In this document: in pieces, positions 1-12,100 of the stretch
How the letters are laid out: each line of letters begins with the position of its first letter
How positions within the stretch are numbered: position 1 is the first letter of the stretch
Source: Ficedula albicollis
Lineage: Eukaryota > Chordata > Aves > Passeriformes > Muscicapidae
Reading direction: 5' to 3'
DNA length: 64,000 nucleotides
Assembly (NCBI RefSeq): GCF_000247815.1
Contig: NC_021681.1
Location: forward strand, 16,893,192 to 16,957,191
Notes under the pieces: generated by a model
What the model was told of the DNA's origin: nothing
The model's input: the letters and a program-made list of their open reading frames with translations, nothing else
Databases searched by the model: none
Position numbers and translations under genes: made by a program

Positions 1-41
1 TATTTGGTGAACAACTGTCATTGTTTGTTTTTCTTTTCAAG

Positions 42-134
42 GATTCTTGGACATTGGATTTAAAGGCAAGATTGGAAAAGTTTCTGTCTCTGACTCTCAA
101 ATCCAGACAGACTCCTCGGCTTCTCACTATATTT
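42..134 (+). CDS. ARMC9: ARMC9 coding exon a (first in window)
   Basis: 31 codons, phase 0 to 0, reading [20 protein letters not shown] at its start and ending RLLTIF. The human counterpart, recalled, is DSWTPELKLKLEKFLAL...LLTIY. The acceptor is a pyrimidine-rich tract ending TTTTCAAG at 34-41. The donor GTATCC at 135 is weak compared with the GTAAGT donors used later in the gene. Confidence 0.9.
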
Positions 135-3100
135 GTATCCTTCTAAGAAAACGCTTTGCAGATAACTAGAAATTTTAAAGAGGCAGTATAATTTATTGCA
201 AGAGTGTGCTGCTAAGATTTTTTGCAGAATTGAAGTAACATTGCAGTTCTGTGTTTTTATGATAGAAAATGTTGTTTATATTCCACATTCAAAAACAAAC
301 TTTTGAAAAGGTTACATGAAGACAATCTACACATCCATGTGAACCTACATGGTTATCATGTGATCATTCTTTGTGTCCATGTATAAATACAGGATATCCA
401 AAGGCATCAATCTGACCTGACTTCTTTTTTAGCATTTCTAGAGCTGTTAGTCTTTTAAATTAGTCATTTCAGGGACTAGCTGAAAGTTTTCCAGGGCTTT
501 TAAGGGTTCTAGAAATTATTTGGTCACTCATAGGTCAGCAAAATATCTCAAGTCCCTAGGCAACATTATGAGTTGTGTACTTGCAAGATTTATATATTTA
601 TTGTTGATTTATGTATTCTGTGGAGCATCAGGCACTGGACGTTGGCTGGGACAGTAGGAATATCTGGCTTGACCTGAGTTTCTCATTCTGAGTCTCTGGA
701 ACAAACACTGAAAAGATGCACATTTTCCTGAACTGTTGCTCTTACTCGTGCAACAGAAGGAGAGTGGGCAGTGCAACAAAGGTAAATACTGGACCATGGT
801 AAGGATGTTCTGTAAAATTGTCAGGGGCTGTGAAAGTAGTGGGAGGTTCATCTACAGGGATGGAGAAACCAGTGATGCATGGCAGAAAGTCCTTGGAAAT
901 CCAGACCCCAGCTTTGGTGATAGCTGTTGATAGCTTTTCTAGCTCAGTAAGGTTCAAACAGTCAGTAAGTATCAGTAAGTATGGACTAGAAATGGGAAAG
1001 GGCCTGGTAATGGGATTTGTATTAAACATCTCTTCTGTCCCGAGATGGTAAACACAAGTGGAGAATTCCATACAAAGTGCATACCACCTCTCCTTTTCTA
1101 GTTCTGATGAAATTAAGTTGTTTCAGATTCCTTTCCCTTGCTTCCAGGTTTTATGACTCCTTCAGTTGTTCTGATGACTGTCTGAAGACCTTAGACAAAG
1201 TTGATTTTTGTTCCTCTTTACTCATTTTGTTTAAATGGTACATCTTAAAAAGTGCATATTAGTAGCTCCTGAATAAGAATGTGTTCATTTAAGTGTGACT
1301 GGCTGATGTATTGTATTTTGAGGTAAGCTGCTTATACACACTTTATTGTATGTGTGTGACTTGGGGCCCTTTAGAAATAAAAATTTCAGCACAGAATCCT
1401 GTTAGATGCTGATAACACTTAAAATATGTGCCTTTTAAAAATCAGTTCAATAAATAGAACTTAGGTTTCCAACTACCTTGCATTCATTTTTTCACTTGAC
1501 TTTCTGCATACACTTTCTAGTTAGGGATCTATATGAGACCAGCTGGATTCTTAAAATTGCTTTTCCTCTTGAGTTATTTTAGTCTGTAGGTTTACCGTGA
1601 GGATTTACTTTTTGTAGACTGAACTAAGCAGAAAGTTTTCTCCCAGTGTGAGTTCCGTATATTTTCTTTGTTATTTTGTACTTTGTGTTGTTGCATTAGA
1701 CTTTCACTGAATAATAGAAAGGTCATTTGGATTTTTATTTTCCAGAAGTTACACTTTTTCTTGTGGAGGACGTTCCTGAAGGCAATAATCCCATGCTCTT
1801 ATTAAAAAGAAATAACTACACAATTGGACCCAACTTATTTGGGACCAAATTTTTTTTAATTTGGGCAGGTTCTGTGCTTTGTACAGGTACTGTCATGGAA
1901 TTCAATTCATGCAGGTCAGCTTTAATTTGCTGATCTGTTATGTGCCTTGGAGGTTGAGTCAGTTTGGGTTTTTCATAAAGGTTACTTGAGGACTGTCTTG
2001 TGTGAAGGTTTTGGATCCAAGAAGCTATTTTTGCAGTATCCTGCTCACATCACATGGGATCCACAGCATTTACTCCCCACATAAAGAATATAATGATAAA
2101 GAATATTTACTTTATCAGTGAAGGAGAAATGCAAAGAAAATTCATAGGCAACACATGAATGAAGAGCAGTATGGCAGAGTCCCAAAACCAGCCTTTTGTG
2201 AATAGTTGCCAGACATGAAACAACATCAGTCTGACATGCTGAAGTACTTCAAATTTGGGTGGGGTGGTGTAAATGCTTTTGAGGGTATCCTGGAGTGTTC
2301 AATGTGTTTACCTTGCCTGATTTACCTGCTACAGTCTGGCTTTTTACCCATTTGTTAAAAATTTCAGTTCCTGTATGATTTCCAAAGCTATTTGGCAGTT
2401 GTGCTTAACTTAGAGTTCTCCCATATGTTTTCAGTTTGGCTGGAAAGGAAAAAATTGCAGAATGGTTGGCATCTTGCACAGGGAACTTCAGACCTTCTTT
2501 GTGTCCTGTCTGCTAAGAGGAACTGAGGGAATGAAGTATTTGGAAGTGTGTTCAGCTGCTGTTCCCTTCACTGCCTCATTACAAATCTTTGGATGAGTTC
2601 ACAGCCACTCTTCCACCATTTTAGGGAGTGGGAGAGTGGAGGAAGTGCGTCAGGCTCTTGCACTAGAGAAGGTGGAGTGTGACCTACCTGTCTGTGAAGA
2701 TTTGCTAAAGTCTAAATGACTATTTATGTGGAAAAATGTCAGTTTAGAATATGGATAGTAATTTTTATGAGGAAGGAGACTTCTGCTTCTCCTGAGAGCA
2801 TTAAAGTCTAAATGACTATTTATGTGGAGAAATGTCAGGTTAGAATATGGATAGTAATTTTTAGGAGGAAGGAGACTTCTGCTTCTCCTGAGAGCAAGAT
2901 TTGGTGTACAACAGCAGCTCCTGAGACCTGCAGCTCCTCTGCTCAGAGCTCTGCTTTGCTTTGTGCAGGAGCTCAGCTGGCTGGAGTCAATGCTTCTGGA
3001 CAAGTATGTGAAGGTGGGCTGAGATTAGACAATGAGCAAGCACAAGTTCAGGAAGTGTGTTTCAGGTGTAGGTAAGTTGTAAAGGAAAACAACCAATCTC

Positions 3101-6100
3101 TCACTTAGAGAGAAAAGGTTATCATGGAAGTAAGTGCGTATGTGTAACTCTGGCTGCTTGTAGGAGCTGGAGTTAGAAGACTTGACAATTACACACGAGA
3201 GAGCAGGCAAGAATTCTGCTAGAAACATGTAGTTCAGATGATGCCTAGAGCCAGCATCTTCATTTGGCAGAGGCACAAGCTTTATTGTATCTTGGATCTT
3301 CCTACACTAGGAGGTTAGTCCTCTGTGCTGTATTTTTCCCTCTTTTCCTCCCCGTAATAATGTTTCTAGTAGGTATTTGATCCAGAGCTTTTTTTTTTCC
3401 CCTCCTCAATAAGCTTATCATGTGTGCAAAGCATTTGTCAGTGTTGGAAATTGTGTCTGGGAAAGAGAAAAGCTGCAGTGATACTCTGATGCCTGTAATG
3501 GTGCAGATTCATCACTACTACAAGGTGACATAAATGCCAGCTGAAATGCCTCTGAAAGGTGCCATTTCCTTTTACCAAATCTGTACTGGGATGGTAATGA
3601 TTTAACGTTTTAAACAAGGAGTTCCATACTAATTTTATCTGGGCTGGTAGCTCCCTGATTTGTCTAAGTGAGTGCTGTTGTGGGGATATGGCAGGAATGC
3701 AAGGAGGGAATGGGGCAGCACAGGACCAGCTCTTCCAACAGCTGTCTGAGCTTGGAACAACTGCTTGCCAGTGATGAGAGCTTCCTGCCCTTTCAGCAAG
3801 AGAAGCTGTCATGAAAGATTTTCTCCTTTTCAGTAAATTACTTATGTGCGAGAAGATAGTGATATAAAAAATGCAAGATATGCCAAGACTGTGATTCCTC
3901 TCAGACACCCGTTTCTCAGTTTACTATTGATAATCCCCAGATTAAAGAGCCAAGGGGTAAAATTGGACCCTGTTTCTGAATTTCCAAGACTGGTGTTCAT
4001 GAGCTACATTGAGTTTTGGTTATGTAGTTTTTTCCTGCTGACTGCAGTTGGAAGACATATTTTCATCACTGGAAATTTTACTCACTGGGCTATGAAAAGC
4101 AAGTAAACTCTGAGAAGGTTTATGCTTTGGGATTTGGTGCTTCCAACTTTCCTCTGAGTGAAAGTCACGCTCTAGATACATCTATTGGAAATTTTTTAAT
4201 TGAATGTGTTGTGTCACAGTTAAATAAAAATATATTCCTGTTTGCTTATCTAGGCAACAAAATAAAGTGCTGGAGTAGCTAGTTTTGTGCAATGGTTGCT
4301 CTCAGAATCTTTGTTAGTTTAGAAAAATGTTCTTGTTATGAAGCAGTATCATATTAAAGCTGTAGTAGCAGTTTAATAGTAATGGCTGTGAAATAAAAAC
4401 AAAATCAGAGTTGAATTATCATCAAGGCTGAATAATTTGGTTGTCTTTGGAAGCTGTCTTAACTCTTCTGATTTTTAACATTATTGATTGGAGTTGAGAT
4501 GATTTTGACGGCTTACAGAGTTGTAAAAAGGTTAGCAGTTTCAGCAGGGTTACTGTTCTAGTGTGTTTTGTTTATTGGTCTGGGGTTTTTTAAAGTGAAT
4601 TTTGCTGGATTTGAACAGGATCTGTGGCTTGTCACAGCTTCTGTTGTTATTTCACACCAGGTGTAGCTCCCTCCTAGGAAGTGTGAGAAATATCATTAGG
4701 GTGGCTTGATTTGCAGCCTGGTATGAGGTGTCAGTCACAAACCCTGCAGGTGCAGAATGCTGTGGGTCATGAATGGTTCTCAGAAAGCAACCATGCTTAG
4801 AGGGAAGGAGGCTTTGAGGGTAAAATAACTGACTTGTTCGGTTTTTTTTTCCTCTTGACTTGTAGAAGTACAAAAAATATACTTTTTTGTACTCCATGTT
4901 TTATTTTAATACTCAATTTATAGCTGGTTTATAGCTAAAGTCTACCAATGAACATTTCCTCTAGATCTCATTAAAAAGATAACTTTGTTGTATTTTCTGA
5001 AAGCAAAAATAGGCTGTTCGGCCACCTACTGCTTTAAATATCAATGAGATAAACTGTCTCATACTGGGCTGTTTAGAATGCTTTATTTTAACCCAGAAAG
5101 ATTTTAAATCTGAGAGAGAATCCTACTTTTGTCTGAAACTCCACAGTCAAGCTGATTCCTTCCCACTGTTTAACAAAACATCCTATGGTAAATATTGGGT
5201 CTGTTTGCAGATGGGCCCCATGCCATTTTCACAACACTAAAGCAGTACTGGCTTCTCAGCAAACTAATTTAAAACATAATGTTCTAGCAAAATACACAAC
5301 ATCAGCCATAACAATAGAATTTTTGTGCCTCCCTCCACACTTTTGTCTGGTCACAGAGATGTGCACTGTGCACCACAGCTCCAGGTTCCCTGCCCAGTTC
5401 CATGCAGAATGCTGGCTTGGCTGGGTCTGAGACTGGGGTGGAGTACACAGATTCTGGTTCTTTTCTCTCAAAAGTAATTGAACCTGAAGGAACAAAATGT
5501 ATCACGAATGTAATTTTTTTATTATTCAGATGAAAATGAAAGACAAATATGAGTTATTTTCAGAAACCAAGGATATTAAAAGTAAGTGACATAGTTTACC
5601 ATCAACCATTAAATAATGGATTTTCCTCTTCTCAAATGTATTCAGTGATGTTTACTGCCTTATAGTTGTGTTGCTACTATAACTGTGAAGCAGTTGGTTC
5701 TTTGGACATTTAAGGCTTAATAAATACTTGTAGGTGTTGCAATAAAAAGGAATCTTTCTAGAGGTGTGAAATTATCCTTGTAGGCAAATTCCACACCTCA
5801 GAAATTGAAATTGTCCCTTCAGAGCAGTAAAAATGCTTATGGGTTCTTTCGTCCTTTTGTTTGAATAGGTGAAGCTATTTCTTTTTTTATTATTCTGTTG
5901 ACAGAAATGATGCAACATCTTCAGCAGCAGTTAGTGAAGCGTGAGCAGAGGTACATGACCAACCTGAAACGAGTTCACAAATTGCAGATGGACTACCGTA
6001 ATCTCCTTGGAGTCACTGCAGAGCTGGTGGATTCTCTGGAGGCCACAATCACTGGCAAGATGGTAAGAGATGACCCAGGTATGCACTTGCTTCCACACCC

Positions 6101-9100
6101 ACCAGAAAATGGAGACCAAAAGGTGAATTAAGCTTCGTAGTTACGAGCATTTCTGTTAGAGCTTTGGCTCTTTACTAATGAAACACAGCACTTTGGATGA
6201 GCAGTTCTCCCATTGCCCTGGTGAAGGAGAATAAAAGAAGTGCAAAAAGTGGGTTGAATTGTGCTGGCTCAGAAATCTTGAAAAAAATTATCACCATCTT
6301 GCAAGACATCTGAGATCTTTTGTGAGAGTCCCCTTTTGAGCTTTGGCATCAGCAGTGACTAGAAGGCATTTCGTTGATTACTGACTGCAGTCCAGCCCAT
6401 CAACAATGGTTGTGTATTTAAAACTTCAGTCTGGTCTGTTTTAAATTCCATGGTAGTGGAAACAATCTTATCCAAAATTTTGGTGAGGAAAAGCTTTCCT
6501 CTCTGTTCTGCTTAACTGGACTTGTTAATTTAATCAATAAAGGGAACCGGGAGATAGGAGGGAGTGAGTTATTCATCATGTGAAATGGGCCACATGTATG
6601 TGACTGGAAAAGGTACAACTTTCTTAGGAGTGTTTTTTATATGAAGTTGGTTGTCTTTTTCATGTGTTGTCCTGTGTCCTCTGGGAGCATAAGTTCTGTG
6701 TAACCTGAAGGCTGTTAATATGGCAGATGTTAGTGGCTTCTAGGTGCTTTTAAAGGAACTGTGAATTGTTAGCAGGGAGAATGACCTGGCATTTCCTTTC
6801 TGCCTGCTGAAAAGTCAGTATGTACCTTCCTCCTGTCATGAGCATGAACACCTTATGGTTTGTTACTCTACATCTGAGATCACTGCTCACTATTACTGCA
6901 GGGAAAAAATTGCCTTTGGCTGGATTATGCATTATAGCAGATTAGAGAAGGTATCTGCTCAACAATAAAATCCCAGTCACTCATTTGCTGCCTCCCATTT
7001 CACACCTCTGTGCTCTCCAGGCGATATCCAGTTACCCTCTGTGGTTGGGAGCCGGACGCTGGTTGTCTTTGGTTGCAGATGTTGTTCAGTGTTCTTTGTG
7101 AGCCATGTGCAGGGCACTCATTTGATGCTTCCCAAGTGTGTCCAGCTGAGGGTGCTCTTCTGTTATGGATCCTGCATTCTGTTCATTTCTGAATCCAGTG
7201 GAGTTGGGTACTGAATAAAGTGATATTGAAGTTACAGCGTTCTGGATTTGAAGGGGTTCATTGTCCTGCTGAAAGTCTGGGAATATCAGAAGTGTCCCCA
7301 GTTGCATTTCTATAATCTCATCTCTCTTCTGGGTTAGGTACTAACTCTCCTGAAATTAAGCTGTTCTGTTGACATGTAGATTTCCCAAAACAAAAACACT
7401 AAACCCAATGAGATGTTTTGCACTGAGAAACAAAGTGTTGTACTGCGTAATTCATATTTATTCTCTCTGCTGTAAAAGACAGTTGTGTAAGTTCTGTTCC
7501 TTAGGTAAACAACACATCAGCATTGTTTCAAGCTCAAAACTGCAAGACAGTTGTGTAAGTTCTGTTCTTTAGGTAAATAACACATCAGCATTGTTTCAAG
7601 CTCAAAACTGCTTTATTTTTTAATTTGATTTGATTCTGAACCTTTTGATTCACAAAAATCTTTATGCAAATAGAGTTGTGACAAAATCTAGTTTTCTGCT
7701 AGACTCTCTGAAAGTGTTTAGCACTAGTCTTGTGAATAGCAATAACAATTCCCAGATAAAGAATTTACAGTTTTAAAATTTTCTGTACAGAATGGTAGTT
7801 GCAGTGTATACCTTGTGCTTGTGTCAGTGAGCCTCGGGTGTGTGATTTTTTTACTCTTTAAGAAAACCAAACAAACAGAAACACCTGTCTGGTAGAAAGT
7901 GTAAGTTTTATGTAATCCTCTTCTGACTTTGTTTTTTTATTTCTAGATTACACCAGAGTATCTTCAAAGTGTTTTTTCTTGCTTGTTTAGCAATCATTTG
8001 AAACAAACTGTAGCACACCATATTGACTTCTCAAGGCCTGGAACTGTAAGTATAAATGTTTGGAATTTTTACAGTAACTGTCTTAAAAGACAATACCACT
8101 TAAGTTACATATAGAACAATAAATGTTCTGTAATGGGAAAGGCAAAATAAAATGTGTTTAAGCTTGTATAAGAATATGGCAGTATATTGTTTTGTTGATC
8201 TCAGATGCTGGTCAATCTCCTGGTTGTGTAGTTATATCTGTATAAGTATGGTTAATTCTGTTATTGTGAGAACAGTAAGATTTGTATCAGTTAAAGTGCT
8301 AACAAAATGCTTTAAAAAAACTCCAAACCAAATCCTAAAGCTAATCTTCTGAGCATGGCTTGATGGCACATCTTAGCCAGTTTAGTTTAGCTAAAAGGGA
8401 AGTGGTGTTGCTCAGCTCTGGACTCATGTTCTGTCCCTTTCTGTTGTCAGTGATGCTCGTATAACTCTACAGAGAATTGGCTTAGCCAGCTGAGGAAGCA
8501 TCACACAGGATCATGAGAACAAATGTGGAAAAGAGGAGGAAGAGCCAGTTTTAGATGAGCAGTTAGCTGATACACCTAAGCTACCTTACTGATTAATGTG
8601 ATGGTTTTTATCATCCTATCTAAGAAACTTGGATCTTATTGATAAGCACCTCAGGATCCCTAGGGTTGGTTTTTGCCCACTTGACCATTCTCTGGTTTCT
8701 TTTCAGATGACTGCAGTACACCTTGCTCATTTATGTTCTGCTCAATCTCTTCTGCCTAAGTGGGGAGAGAGTTTTGGGGTTATTTTTCAGCAGCAGAGAC
8801 AGCTTCTAGTGTCTATGAAACTTTCTGTGAGATTTTAAATGACTTAATGGTAGTGTAAAGGATAGTTTCTAGTGTCTATGAAACTTTCAGTGAGATTTTA
8901 AATGACTTAATGGTAGTGTAAGAACTGTTCAGTGGTACTTCTTTTAATACCTTGCTTGTTCAAGCTTTTAAAATAAGCATTAATCATAAAACTACATCAA
9001 AATGTTTTACTAAGAAAATATTGTGTGCCACTGTTTTACAAAGACAAGCCAAAATCATGAAATGTGCTTATCGTTTTTGCTATGGCAGGCATTCATGTGT

Positions 9101-12100
9101 ACTTTCTAGCAGGAGAACTTAGTGAAGTGTCAAAGGAAAAGCAGAAGAAAATAAAATTCCTGCTCCTTATTCTAGCCAAGGTTTTTAATAACAATGCTGC
9201 TATGGGTACATTTTGTTCCTCTTGAAAATTTGCTACAGAAAGAGAAGGAGATAATAGAAATGCTTCCTTTTCTTTTCTATGTGCTAATATTTTCAGAGAT
9301 AAGTGTTATTCCTCATTGCTCTTCAAGCTGTTTTAAATGCCCTCAATTTCGTGTTAATGGTCAGAACTCCTTTCTCCTTTGCCATGAGTTTAGGAGGTAC
9401 ACTCTTATGCAGCCTGCAAAAGCTATTATTTCAGGTTTCAGGAAGGAACCAGTATCTGTCTGCTACCTCAATATTGAGTGCTGTCTGCTGCTCCCCTCTC
9501 CTCAGATTTACATCATATCCATAGCTTCTGTTATCTCCCATCCTATAATGTCGCTCTTCCCACTCCATCTTTCTTCTAACAACAACTTCTAGAGGTCTTT
9601 CCTCTTTCCTTGCCAGTGGCTTTTTGAGAGAATGCTTTTGGTATCCCAGTTGTCTTCTGTATTTTTGCCATCTGATGTTGAGGATGTGTGTGCTTCTCTT
9701 TCCCTGTACTGAGATCATCCGTTCTGTACAGCTACATGCCCTCTTCTCTCTGTTCCTTGGCATCAAGATTTCTCTTTTTTTCCTGTGCTTTCAAGGTGCT
9801 CCATTTGCCCAGGGTTTTGCTCATTATTTCTAGTCTTCTTATCATACATTGATCCTCCAGTCGTTTGAACCCTTTTAGGAAAGGGGCAGAGGGAAGAGTG
9901 TCATCCCTATGTAAGGTTCTGATTTCTGCTCCCCTAAAAATGTCTCTAAAAGCATTTTTGTTCCAAAAGCACTATACTTATGACACTATGGCCACTTTGA
10001 CACGGTTTCCAGCTGTGCCAATAGGTTAGAGAGAGAGGATATGTTGGTGGTGGATTTTTTTCCCTGCTGGAAGTAGATCTTTGTCTCCCTTAACTAGGTT
10101 AACCTGGGTAAAGCTGTGTTCTCCTGGCACAGATGTATCTATTTTTGTACTAGGCTTTGCTAGCAGAACTATTTCTGTGTGGCTTTGTGGGTCATTTATC
10201 CATACTATTTGAGGTAGTTGCTGTGGCAGCCAAGCTCTCTGGTGAAGAACCAGTCCCATTATAGCCCTGGGACTGTTTAGCTTAAGGGTTTCTAGACTGG
10301 TTTAGGTCACACCTTGGCATTGAGGTTCTGGCAGCTACTGTGGTTGAGCTCTCATGTTGTTTCTATAAGCAGATCCATACAGGGTCTCTGAGGCATTAGC
10401 TAAGTTTTGGAGGGCTAATGTCTTTACATATAGACATTAACTGCATCATAATCAGGTTTCCTCATCTTATCCTTTTGTCTCCTCTTGGCTGATCATATTT
10501 TCTTTTTTATTTCCCATGTAAAGAGTTCTGGTTTTATAAATGAATGGCAAACATGTAGAAACAGAAATAAATATTAGAAAAAAAAAATATATGTTGTCTT
10601 ATCTTGCCATAATATTTCTAACCACTCCCTGGCTTTGTTGATGCAGGAAGCCAGATGAGATGAACTAAAATTCTGATTGTTTGCCACTACACTTCTCAGG
10701 CATGCCATTATTTTTTCTTCAAGGTTTCAAGTACTTCATTGTTATACACTCAGATGTTGTTGTTCTACCCTTAAGTGGTTTCAGGTTTTTACATAAGTTT
10801 TGGAATAAAGCTGGAGGCACCGTGACCCAGACTGAGTAGTAGCACGAGTTCACAGCATCTGTGCTGGATTTGTGTTGGAAGGTTCCTTCACTTTTTGCCC
10901 ATAACTACTTAGAGGCACTAGTGTGGTCTTTCCAGCTACTCCATTTCACAAATGCTCCTTCTCCTCCTGCTGTAAGGGGCAGCCAGCTCCATAATTGCAG
11001 AGGGAAGAGCCTAGCAGAGGGGCAGCTACTTTCATCCTTACCTTACCATCATCTTACCTCATTCTATAGGCAAGATAAGTGAGAAGCTTAAAAGAAACAG
11101 TCATTGTCTAAAGAGTTTTATCAGGCATTAAATATGGTGGTTGTTGGGGGTTTTTTTCCCTCTTCGCCTTGAGTGCTCAAGGATGATCCTATCTCACTGA
11201 TATCACCAATGTCAGGACAAGACCCTGAAATAAATTGGTTCTGCTGGATCAATATTTCTAAATAAATGAGCAGAAAAAGAAATCATTAGCAAGAAAATTA
11301 CTTTTTTGTTGTACTGTCATGCAGCCTTAAATTTCTGCCGCTGTTATTTAGGGTATGAGTGGATGTGCATTGCATTATTTGGAAAGAGGAGTTGCTTAAG
11401 TTCACAGCCAGTTGTACTGATGCAGCTCATGAGACAATTCAGGTTTTGGGTCAGTTTCTGAGAGCAGAAAATGCTCAAACTGCATCATTCTCTGAGATCT
11501 GTACTTGAGCTTTACAGTATATTTTGTTAAATCAGCTACACTGGTAGTTTTTAGTTACACTGGGAAGGAGGATGTGAGTACTGTAACCAAAATGAAGTAT
11601 TGTCCAAGGAAATTAAGGAGCATTCCTTGGATTATATCCTTGGTAGCATTATTTGTATGCAAAGTTGATTTTGTTCCCAGTACATTGTGCTCAACTTTTA
11701 ATGTTGGGGAAAGTCCTATTGTGTAGTAGAAAGCTGTGAGGTCTCAGGCTTTGAAATTACAATAAAGGTGACCTGTATCAGTTGTTAATGTGCAAACATC
11801 AGCTTCCTGCCTTGCCCCCCCATGGCTGAAGGCCTGTCCTTTCAAACTGGAAGAAATTTGTATCAGGAGAACAAATCCCACAGGCAAGTGTTACTGACCT
11901 GGCTTTAAGACCTGTGGCAAAGACAGCCAAAAGAGTTTTCTGTTGTAATCATACCCTGAAATCTTAGTTAGCAAGGGCTTCTAGTGTCAGCTTTGTGTTC
12001 TCTAGTGAGCTGGATTGGATCTCATTCATCTGCAGAGCAACTGCATGTCTCTTGCCAGCTCTGTGACCTCCTGGGTCAGCTGGGGAGCCTGATCTACATC

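Noticed and set aside
3438..3908. 156-codon open frame on the minus strand
   Set aside because: It lies inside an intron, has no splice or start context, no recognisable motif and an erratic composition. A frame of this length is expected about once by chance in 64 kb.
5564..5581. Shorter form of exon b from the internal CAG acceptor
   Set aside because: It would enter exon c in phase 0 and read AAA TGA, a stop at once.
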